The notes beneath the pieces are model-generated. The model saw only the letters and a program-made list of their open reading frames with translations, ran no database searches and was not told where the DNA came from. A stretch of DNA of 64,000 nucleotides from Membranipora membranacea. Lineage: Eukaryota > Bryozoa > Gymnolaemata > Cheilostomatida > Membraniporidae. Of this stretch, positions 50,601 through 59,058 are shown in pieces (the first letter of the stretch is position 1; each line of letters begins with the position of its first letter). The DNA lies in the NCBI GenBank assembly GCA_914767715.1, contig OU612073.1, forward strand, positions 4,402,001 through 4,466,000, given 5' to 3'. The translations under genes were made by a program, and so were the position numbers.

Positions 50601-52392
50601 CCCACGCCGCATAGGAAAAACCTGCTGAAAGAGGGTTATATTGAAAACCGCTAATGTAAGGATAAAAATTATTTTTGATTCAGAGTCTGCACCATTTGGG
50701 TTTGTAAAAGACATCATGGTTTTAATGATTCGTCTTGGGGGCCAAAATTTTTTGAGTTTCTCAATCCACATGATCAAAGAAGTCTAAACCCAAAATTTGA
50801 CGACGTTACGCCATGACGTAACGTCATAATGCGACACTGAATTTCAGCAACATGTCAAAACCTATTGTCACTATTGTCCATATAAAAAGACATTGCTCCA
50901 AGTTCAAAAATGCAGTTAATACATAAAGAATACCCTTATATCATGCAGCCATTTATTGGGACTAATTTGAGCTGCCAATCCTGGGTTGATACGCATAAAT
51001 GGTTGTGAGGCATCTGAGCCAGATGCTCCTAGTTATTGACAGCTCCTGCATGGGCACCAATGGTTTAAATTTTATAAATTGCCATCACAATCATAAGAAA
51101 TTAAATTAAAAATAATTGAAGGTTTGGAAATTGTTAAACAAGGAATAGCTACGATTAGAATGAAAAATCAAGGAAATCGAACAAGTTAGTATCCTAGGCA
51201 AGGCATGACCTTAAGCAAATTTTGACTATCACACCGCTCAAAATTATCATTCACTCAGTAGTTCAATTCGGTTAGACAAAGTCAAAGTTCCCAAATCACG
51301 CATGTATGGCAAAGAGAACAAATTTTATCACTCCCTCCAGGTCTTGCTCACTCACAGAGTGATCAGATGGCGCGTTTGACTGCTTTGTTTCTAATTGAAA
51401 AACTCATTGACACATCAATGGAGAGGGAGCTAGTTCATTGGTTGGACACATAGATCAGTCAGGGCGTTCCAACTCATTGTAATTTGATTACTAACTGCTG
51501 CTTATGAGGTCCAACTTAACTGTTGCACATCTACTTGGTTCATGATGCAATCATATAAAACAGTAGTGAACCGTGGAGTGGAGCTAACCACACAGTCTAA
51601 TCTAATCTCACCGTAACACAGCTGCCTTCTACAAATCATCTTTATGCTACAATTAACTATTGCCATTCATTACGAGATAACTATGTGATCCTTAAACTGA
51701 GGAGTACACACTCCGAGAGGGATAAATTATAGAAGAAGACACGGGAAGAAGAAGATGTGATTGAAACCTTGCTACAGCAGAGACCCAGGTGGTAGTTACT
51801 TTACTTTCAATTGGATTGTTCCAAGAGAAGTCCTGTCGTTGGAAGTCATCTTGCCATTAAGGAGTAACAGTGCCATACATAAATATATATTTATAATAAT
51901 AATTCATAATAACAATGAACAAAAAGATTTGTACAAATCAAGGACTTGCACAAATAAATCATTTACTATACTAGTAATAAACTCTACAACCAAGCACTAG
52001 GAATAGTAGCCTCTCTTGACAAGCTTTGTTCGGTATTAACAATGAACTCCCTTCGTTGGTATTAACCTTCGCCGTTATAGTCTCCAGCATCAGCATCTCT
52101 AGCCTGTCTTAACAAGCTTTGTACAGACAGGCTACAGCATCTCCTGCTGTGACTCGAGAGACTCGGTGGGGGGGGGGGGGGCAAAGCTTGTCAAGACAGG
52201 CTATATAGTATAGATAGGAATAGTAGTCATGATCAAAGCAAAGGCATTAAAATTTAAAAATATAAGACCTAGTCAGTGTCTACTAACCTTTATTGTGTCA
52301 TATGTTTGACCAGCACGTGAAGGTGACTCAAATAATTCACCAAACCCTTCAAAACTACTTTCCCAGCTCTTCTGTAGCCGTGATTTCCTCAT
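44632..52392 (-). CDS. Putative SPIDR-like DNA-repair scaffold protein, C-terminus unresolved
   Basis: Exons in consistent phase: 52392-52288, 50120-49663, 49290-48999, 48081-47908 (alternative donor at 47863), 47135-47001, 45587-45406, and 44878 to about 44632. The start is MRKSRLQKSWESSFEGFGEL. The first ~290 residues are Ser/Thr/Gln-rich and probably disordered. Three blocks recall human SPIDR (KIAA0146) in the right order: a basic run followed by GGLADRLLKIMQ (human GGLAERL...LQ); a V-L-V-like strand segment (EIVSLRVVI); and LGDEIVIFWPWRLME (human DTVRIFPPWQKLI). SPIDR promotes homologous recombination with RAD51, BLM and FIGNL1. Similarity is weak, so the name is an inference. The last exon reaches an in-frame stop at about 44632. 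The human protein is much longer, so further exons downstream, perhaps 43349-43714, may belong here. Confidence 0.4.
45064..45353 (+). mobile_element. 290-bp tRNA-derived SINE with 13-bp target duplication
   Basis: A tRNA-like head carries an A box (TGGTCTAATGGTTAGGGGTA) and a B box (GGTTCAATTCC at 45124-45134). A non-tRNA body of about 200 bases follows. TGTACCTAACCCT occurs at both ends (45051-45063 and 45354-45366) as a perfect target-site duplication. It sits in the intron between the exons at 45406 and 44878 of the SPIDR-like gene, opposite to that gene's sense. Confidence 0.9.
46805..46884. mobile_element. 80-bp foldback element
   Basis: TGTGACAAAAACATTTG...GTTTGCATTCTAG pairs with CTAGAATGCAAACAAATG...TTTGACA around a 20-base loop. 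It lies in an intron of the SPIDR-like gene. Confidence 0.8.
48252..48370. mobile_element. 119-bp MITE in an intron of the SPIDR-like gene
   Basis: The ends are TAGATCAAGTTTGATCCA and TGGATCAAACTTGATCTA, exact inverted copies. The inner arms TTCGGAGTTGCTCTCCCCTC and GAGGGGAGAGCAACTCTGAA continue the pairing. TA at each outer edge would suit a Tc1/mariner-type target. Confidence 0.85.
48426..48764. repeat. Inverted duplication within the SPIDR-like gene
   Basis: Plus strand 48426-48535 and minus strand about 48764-48650 share blocks such as GCCAATGTGTTGG, TTGATGGGT, GCCAGGTCAT and TGATTTCAG at about 80% identity. The arms enclose about 115 bases. It is either a foldback element or a duplicated, inverted genomic fragment. 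It lies in the intron between exons 48999 and 48081. Confidence 0.75.
50529..50720. mobile_element. Single arm of the 34731-35245 foldback family
   Basis: It begins AATAGACAGTTTTCTGGG and stays closely similar to the left arm of the COPB1-intron copy through the CCCACGCCGCATAGG and GAGTCTGCACCATT blocks, then diverges. It is a solo or truncated copy in intron 1 of the SPIDR-like gene. Confidence 0.85.
52099..52203. repeat. Cluster of TAGCCTGTCTT-AACAAGCTT hairpin repeats
   Basis: TAGCCTGTCTTAACAAGCTT...ACAGACAGGCTA (52099-52134) is followed, after a run of about 14 G, by CAAAGCTTGTCAAGACAGGC (52181-52200). Related copies lie near 12005, 24108-24142, 25868, 52010 and 52882-52917. Confidence 0.75.
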
Positions 52393-52881
52393 GCTCCTTC
52401 CTATATGCACTTACACTTACATTCTACAAATTGACTATTTGACGAAATAGTTTTCTACCAAATGACCAGTTATCGTACTTGTAGAAGTTAGTCTGAATGC
52501 CAATTGGAGAATGAAATGATAACTCCAAAAGTGATACCCACCCCCGACCCAACAGCCTACCCAGGCTATGTTGGACTTATAGATTCAATTAATTAATCAC
52601 ACGCTTATGCTTTTGGAGGCTCCAATGCTGTTCTGACGGAACAAGTTAAAACTTTCCCAAACCTTTTGAAAAGAATCACCAAAGAATTTCTGGGAGAGGC
52701 AATACAGAAATTTGACACTCAATTAGGAGAGTAATATTACTCATTGACTAAATACAACTTGTTGTCATACAAATAACTCAAACTCACAGACCCACTGGCA
52801 ACCAAGGAGTATTCCTTGTGGCAACACTAACTAAATTTACCAGTGAATAATAATAAGTGTAGGCTTACTACTTACTTGTTT

Positions 52882-52917
52882 GTAGCCTGTCTTAACAAGC
52901 TTTGTTAAGACAGGCTA
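52882..52917. repeat. Near-perfect hairpin of the TAGCCTGTCTT family
   Basis: TAGCCTGTCTTAACAAGCTT followed by TGTTAAGACAGGCTA forms an almost complete palindrome centred on AAGCTT. Confidence 0.85.
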
Positions 52918-52949
52918 ACTTACTTGCTACCAACCAACCGGAACCAGTC

Positions 52950-52967
52950 CAAGGAGTTAACTCCTTG
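52950..52967. repeat. 18-bp palindrome CAAGGAGTTAACTCCTTG, second copy
   Basis: Identical to 32998-33015. A variant, CAAGGAGTATTCCTTG, lies 130 bases to the left. Confidence 0.9.
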
Positions 52968-53644
52968 TTGCTACTTCCCAGCTTCCCAGACGGCAATGTT
53001 TAGCCAGCAACCTTTTGTATGTAGAGGTTGCCAATGGGCAGCTTGATTGTTGGCAATTATCCTCTGACATCACCTGTTTTTGATAGGTATGCCAGAGGGA
53101 GCAACATATCCCCATTTCCCAGCAACAGATATAAGTGGTTGTAGATACTTCTGCCTGTATACTCTATTATCTTGCCATGAGCGGTTGCAGAAATAACACC
53201 ACATGCCCATAGCCAACATTTAAATATTAATTAATGTATTCACCATCCATTAGTATGGCTCCAGCATGAGAGCAGTTTATGTACGGTGGTGAACATTTAC
53301 TGCGGTACTAATCCTAGAGGTCTAGGCTGGGTGTAAAAATGGTTGTCACAGCTAGGTCGATGTAAATTGTAGACCAAAGTAGCATTTGCCTCCCCCAGCG
53401 AGTCGCTTATTTATAAGAATTATTTACATCCAGACACAAAGCAATCAAATAAGTAATGTGCATCCCTATTTAATTCCTGTGAACCAGTATCACATCCATG
53501 AAATTTGAAACCTGTAAATACGTGGCCATTGATTGAATCAACTGCTTCTGGCATCACCTAACACTCAACACAAAAAGTAGTGGTCAGGAAATGTTACTAC
53601 ATGGTACTACATGAATCAATAATTCCAGCTTGGTATCTGAATAT

Positions 53645-53887
53645 CTTCTCGGCCTATTGGCTAAGATCAAAGTGTCATGGCCAATGGCTGATTAGTGCCT
53701 GTTTCAGTTTCTGCCAGCTTGCTGCACACTCACGATTACGGGGTCCACCATGGCCTCACCTCTAGGATGCATTCTAGTTCACTAGGATGTATCACACTCT
53801 CAGTACGAGGACTCCGGGCAACTTGCGTCCCTCTTTAGGGGCAGCCCACCCTCTGTTTTGTCATAAACAGGGGGGTATCTGAATACC
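53645..53887 (+). mobile_element. U2-snRNA-derived SINE-like repeat, copy 1
   Basis: The 5' end CTTCTCGGCCTATTGGCTAAGATCAAAGTGT (53645-53675; key block CTTCTCGGCC-TTGGCTAAGATCAA) matches the 5' stem-loop I of U2 snRNA with few changes. The U2 branch-site-recognition segment (GTAGTA) is absent. The following ~200 bases are unrelated to U2 and are shared with copy 2. GTATCTGAATA flanks it on both sides as an apparent target duplication. It is thus a retroposed U2-headed element, not a U2 gene. Confidence 0.75.
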
Positions 53888-53912
53888 AAGCTGGAATTAT
53901 TAATTGAGATGG

Positions 53913-54129
53913 CTTCTCGGCCTATTGGCTAAGATCAAAGTGTCATGGCCAGTGGCTGATTAGTGCCTGTTTCAGTTTCTGGCAGCTTGCTGCACACTTA
54001 CGATTAGGAGGTCCACCATGGCCTCACCTCTAGGATGCATTCTAGTTTACTAGGATGTATCACACTCTCAGTACAAGGATTCTGGGCAACTTGCGTCCCC
54101 CGTCATAAACAGGGGGGTATCTGAATACC
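53913..54129 (+). mobile_element. U2-snRNA-derived SINE-like repeat, copy 2
   Basis: It has the same U2-like head (CTTCTCGGCCTATTGGCTAA) and a body nearly identical to copy 1, with scattered substitutions and a short internal deletion near 54100. It ends with the same GTATCTGAATACC as copy 1. The two copies are in tandem, 26 bases apart. Confidence 0.75.
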
Positions 54130-54261
54130 TAAGGCTAAATACTCTTTGCAATGCAGAGCCTTCTAAGGTACCCACTCAGCCAGTACCTCTCACTCCCTCC
54201 CCTACAGGCCTTCTGAGTAATAATAGTTAATAAATATATTTATAACAAATAATTGAACTAC

Positions 54262-54642
54262 TCAATCTTGAAACTACTGCTGCCACTCATGCAAATTTGT
54301 GCTCATTGAATTCTGCATAGCTCCAATATAATTAATTGAAACTTAAATCTCATAATTATCACCTAATGGGCAAATAAGTTGCACAAACTGATCTTCAAAA
54401 TCAGGGCATGAAATCTACGCACAAGCTTATGACGTGTACAGTTGGCACTAGTAAGACGGTAACTACGCCACCTGATGAGGTAGATAATTAATTTCATACC
54501 CTAATTTTGACGATCAGTTTGTGCAAATTATTTGCTCATTATGTGACAATGCTGAGATTGCAGCCTCATTTTATTAGTTTTGAACTATACAGAATTCTAT
54601 AAGCACACATTTGGCTATGTGGCAGCAGTAGTTTAAGATCGT
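54262..54642. mobile_element. About 380-bp foldback element
   Basis: The outer blocks CAATCTTGAAACTACTGCTG and GGCAGCAGTAGTTTAAGATC, and the inner blocks TTGCACAAACTGATC and GATCAGTTTGTGCAA, pair in order. No ORF. Intergenic. Confidence 0.8.
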
Positions 54643-54950
54643 AATTGGATAGAAGCAGTTATTGATATCCCTGTTATATCCTTCCCTGAGAGGGATATAA
54701 AACCTCTATTTAACTTCTTGAAGAGGTTGCTAAAAATCCCTTTTTTGCAACCTCTTCCACCGGTCCATATGGCATACAATTGGCAGCAGTGTTCAGCCTC
54801 TTTCGGTAACCTCTTTCCAACTCAGTTTAGACAACTAATTGCCCGCTGGAGTCTTTTACTCCGTCCTTGCTCTACTATCAATCAATTCTTTCTGAATTTT
54901 GTTTTTTTTTCTATGTAATCATATTATCAATCATCATCAAAGTCCAAAAC

Positions 54951-55064
54951 CAGTTAAGTTTAATTAATGATTGATCAACTGTATTCTGAAATATTCACAA
55001 CTATACTACAAAGAGTAGTATAGTTGTGAATATTACAGAATACAGTTGATCAATCATTAAACTG
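54951..55064. mobile_element. 114-bp near-perfect foldback element
   Basis: The arms read inward from both sides as ATGATTGATCAACTGTATTC and ATATTCACAACTATACTAC, with a tiny loop. The left arm has a small insertion (TTAATTAA). Intergenic. Confidence 0.9.
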
Positions 55065-55299
55065 TAAGAAGCCAATTATATTCATATAACATTGGCTCTC
55101 ATCTGATCATCTTGATGGAGAGAGAGCCAATATAAGGACTCAGGACTCAGAGTAGTCTCTAATAATCACACCACTTTAGTTCTCAAGAGAAAAGCCTTAA
55201 CCAGTGAGGCACATAACCACTGGACTAGTACAACTACAGAATGTGGGTTAAAATTGCAAGTTTTTGTCTCTATCCGAAGACTGAGAAATAAAGGTGCCT

Positions 55300-55478
55300 T
55301 AATTAAGGGCGCGGTCGCCATATTCGGCGCCAAGTTTCTCATTTTGCAGGCAGGTCGGAGCACACCTGGGGCGTCAATTGATCCCAGTAGTCGAAAAACT
55401 GCAGCAGGATTCGAGACCTCCAACGCTTGCGCGTCAGAGGGCAGGCGCTGTAACCAACTGAGCTACCAGAAGGCCTGT
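55300..55478 (-). mobile_element. tRNA-derived SINE, minus strand
   Basis: Read on the minus strand, TGGTAGCTCAGTTGGTTACA is an excellent A box and GGTCTCGAATCC a B box. The body runs on toward 55300 (GCGCCGAATATGGCGACCGC). It is not a functional tRNA gene, because the anticodon arm is too long and the acceptor stem does not close. Confidence 0.75.
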
Positions 55479-56269
55479 GGATGTGGTACTAGGCAATTTT
55501 AACACTCACTCATGGGACTAATAGGCCCATACCACATTTCTTACTCTGGGCATCCTCCATCCCAAAGCTAGGAAAAGCAATGGCCATATTCATCACTATC
55601 CTTATTTGATACCAAAGTCTTATCCTGCCTAGCCTATATTATTTTGTGAGACGATCTGGGTTTATACACTTAACTGCTTGACGCAAATTAGGCACAAACA
55701 GCAACAAATGACACCTCCCTGTCATATAAAAGCCTATCAAAATAGCTCTGTCACACGCACTACTAAGCTTATCGGACTCTAATCTAGCACAGGCAGATGT
55801 GGTGAAGCTGGACTGATGCACGATACATAATGATAAGTAACATAACATGTTGCAAAACATCACGCTGAATGGAGTAACTTAACTATACAAAAATTTATCC
55901 TGTTTTGAATGGGCACTGGCGACAGGTGTTGTAATACATGTACCAGGTGCTGTATGGGACATTCTTTACAGCACTCAAGGCCTACAAAGCATTGTTGTTT
56001 GTGCTATAGAGGCCACATGAGTGCTGTAGGACATGTCTTGTACACAGCACCTGCCACATGTCTCACATCACCCAAGTTTTGGATTAGACTATGTATCTTA
56101 AATATGTCTTAGAACGCAACATTGGCTGCACCAACAAACTCTCTCCTATAATCATTTATCAAACTGGCTACTGCCCATACAGACATGGTCTTTTTCTGTT
56201 ATGATCTCAGTTACAGGGATGAAGCCTTAAAGGTCCCCAAGCAGGGTTCACCATACATGACAAATCATT

Positions 56270-56661
56270 AACACCATGTCGTGCGCTAGAATATTTTACA
56301 TATCTGTTCAAATTTCCATCGCATTTGAACAATTAGGGCCCCTTGGTAGCTTCTCAAATACATTAATGTCTAGCTGCAGCCTCAAAAACATGCCTCAGTT
56401 GATGAAGGCTAATGATGACACGCTCACTTCCTGACGTATGCTTAGCCATTAGCCAATAGGAATTCAATATGAATGGTACAATTTCTAATCATGAGGAAAG
56501 TGAGCGTGTCACCATTAGCTTTCATCAATTGAGGCATGTTTTTTGAGGCTGCAGCTAGAGATAGATGTTTTTTGAGAAGCTACCAAGGAGCCCCTAACTG
56601 TTCATATGCTATAAAAAATTGAAACAGATATGTTAAAGACTCTGGCGTACAACATGATTTC
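56270..56661. mobile_element. About 390-bp foldback element
   Basis: The paired blocks in order are ACATATCTGTT, GGGGCCCCTTGGTAGCTTCTC, GCTGCAGCCTCAAAAACATG and GACACGCTCACTTCC with their reverse complements on the right. No ORF. Intergenic. Confidence 0.85.
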
Positions 56662-57680
56662 AACTTTATTGTCCTTCTCAAGTTTGCAATTCCAATAAAT
56701 TGTTCTTATTGAAAGTTATTTCATGAATTAAGAGCTATTAAGGGCTGATGTGTCAACTTAGCACTTCCCAAGTCACTGTATACAATAATATGTTTGGAGG
56801 AAAATTTGTTCATTGATAGCTTGAGCTGGTTATGTAGTACTTCACTGCAAGAGGAAAATGGTCTGTTAAATAACTTCATTATTGTGCATAACACAGAAAT
56901 CTTCCTTTCCCCAAAAGTCTTGTTATCCTTCTGAAATGTTAGAAAAAAAACAAACCATAAAGATCAAATGCGAAATCAAAAGCTAGCAATGGTCTTACTG
57001 TAACAAGCTCTATGCTTAGAGACCAGTGCGGATGAGACAGATTTAAAACAATTTAGACTCTCATTTCATACAGACATTTTTAAATGGATAACATCGCAGT
57101 GCTCTAGTCTTAAGTTTAATTAAATCCCAGCATTTTACAAAATATTACTATGACATGAGAGCTGCAGCCAGAGGTGAGCTTACCGCTCTGACCAATGTCC
57201 GTCAAAGACACTAGAGGGAACCAGACATAATATACCTTATTATCACTAGCCAAAGGTGATACCGACAGCGACAGACCTTTCCATCAAGCCTTAATTCACA
57301 ATATTCACCAATTGACAACATTTAGTTCCCCAAGGTCCCCTCTAGGTATCCAGAGATATGGTAAGGTACTGGAGAATCAACTAATTTTCATGAGAATATA
57401 TTTTGTATATGCCACATCAATGAACTGACAGATTTCATGGGCAAAATATATGCTATAAGCCCTTTGGGTTGGGCTATGTACATAACATACTTCTGGTTGT
57501 CTGCACTGCAGTGGCATGTTTTCACTGCCATTGTTTTATTTTTAAAGGCAAATGCAACTATTGAAGTATTTACTTTATAGCCCTACATAACACATAATGT
57601 CTAATTGGTATGATTTACTCTACCCTCAACCTTCTTCTACCACATAGTCATTATCCTTTCACTATCAACAGAATCTAAAT

Positions 57681-58520
57681 CATGGGTGGGCAACCTTTTC
57701 TTGAAAAAGGCCACAATTCACGCAGGCTCAACTCAAAAGGCCGCAACATATCTTTCAGGGATGAAATTAGAACTGGAGCAGCAATTTTGGCACTTCCTAT
57801 TTTGTAAGAAACTAAAAGAGATTTGTGTAAAAAACTGCAGTATGTTGCAAGAAACATCAACTCAGCAGAAATACCGCTTTATCTAATCTTCTGGAGTTTT
57901 CTGACACCATTTTACCTCATGATTTGATTGTGTACAAGTCTGTAACCCTGTGTTTCATGTGTATGGCAATGGGCAGGTTTGTGTGGGAAGGGTGCTGTTG
58001 CGCCCTCCCAGGGGTTAAATTGTGAAAAAGTTCATACGGGGTCAGTTATGATGGAGAAGCGCAGCGAAAAAAGATTTTGAATATTTTTTGCGGTTTGTCA
58101 TAATTTTCGTCTTACAGCGCCCGACCTCCCGCAAGGGGGAATTTTTTTGCAAATGATTGTGAAATGAAAGGCAATATGGAACATTTCAGCTATAATGCAG
58201 CCATAATGCAGGAGCACTTGCAACAGAAAGACTTTTTGATAAAAGTCTTTCTCAAGTCCAAAAAGGCGGTTTAGCAAAAAAATAATACATACTATTATGT
58301 GAGAGTGGCTGGGGAAGCCTAGCTACATGCATAATACAGAATGGCCACTATTTTGAAATATCTTGTGCTTACAGCGTGCTATGCAAACTTGGTTCTCCTC
58401 ATAATGAAGGAGGAATCAATTAATGTGTAATAAATTTTACAGGCTTAAGGCCACAATTAGGCCGCAAAAGATTACCCATTAGGCCGCACTGGCAAAAAGG
58501 CCGCAGGTTGCCCACAGCTG
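57681..58520. mobile_element. 840-bp non-autonomous hAT-type element
   Basis: The ends are CATGGGTGGGCAACCT and, inverted, CAGCTGTGGGCAACCT. They are flanked by a perfect 8-bp duplication ATCTAAAT (57673-57680 and 58521-58528). An 8-bp target duplication and CA(G)...TGGGCAACC ends are typical of hAT elements. Subterminal (A/G)GGCCGCA repeats occur in both ends. There is no transposase ORF. It lies about 540 bases upstream of the TNPO3 start. Confidence 0.92.
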
Positions 58521-59058
58521 ATCTAAATGCTGAGGACTGCCACAAGAAAATGGTCTAAAAGTAGACCGTTGCAAGCACATGTCCTTTTTTTCCAGCAATC
58601 TGATTGGAAATTATAATATTCATGCTTCAGTGGTTTCAGTTATGGAGGAAGAAGGCTTTGGACACTTTTAATAGCCTGTGATATATGAAATCAGGCTACT
58701 GCACATGTACAAAGCCTACTCCCCCGAAAACATAACTTCTATATTCTGACATTTTGAGAATGACCAGGATGTCAGAACTTTCCTTTTGATTCGGTATAAA
58801 CTCTGCTGCCAGTGAATTAGGCATCGGGGGAAGGTACATAGTATATTCAGACTAACACTTTGCAAAGGTTGCCTTCACCTTAAGCTCTATAATTATTCTG
58901 AAATCTGTCCCCTCCGTTAAGTGTTCCTGTTGATGGGATAAATGTGTAATTGCGGTGAAGAAAAGTAATCTATACAAAAAATTTGCAATCCTTCTATCTT
59001 CTTAATGATCATTATTTCATTTAGATTGTGAAGCCTCATCATACACCAACTAGTCTGA

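Larger units (their letters stand above)
52393..57672. other. Repeat-rich intergenic region upstream of TNPO3
   Basis: This lies between the divergent SPIDR-like and TNPO3 genes. It carries palindromes, two U2-derived repeats, three foldback elements and a minus-strand SINE. No gene could be supported. Confidence 0.6.

Noticed and set aside
53645-53720. Functional U2 snRNA gene
   Set aside because: Only stem-loop I matches. The branch-site pairing segment and the Sm site are missing and the body is unrelated.
55400-55478. Functional tRNA gene on the minus strand
   Set aside because: The A and B boxes are good, but the distance and stems do not fold as a tRNA; better explained as a SINE head.
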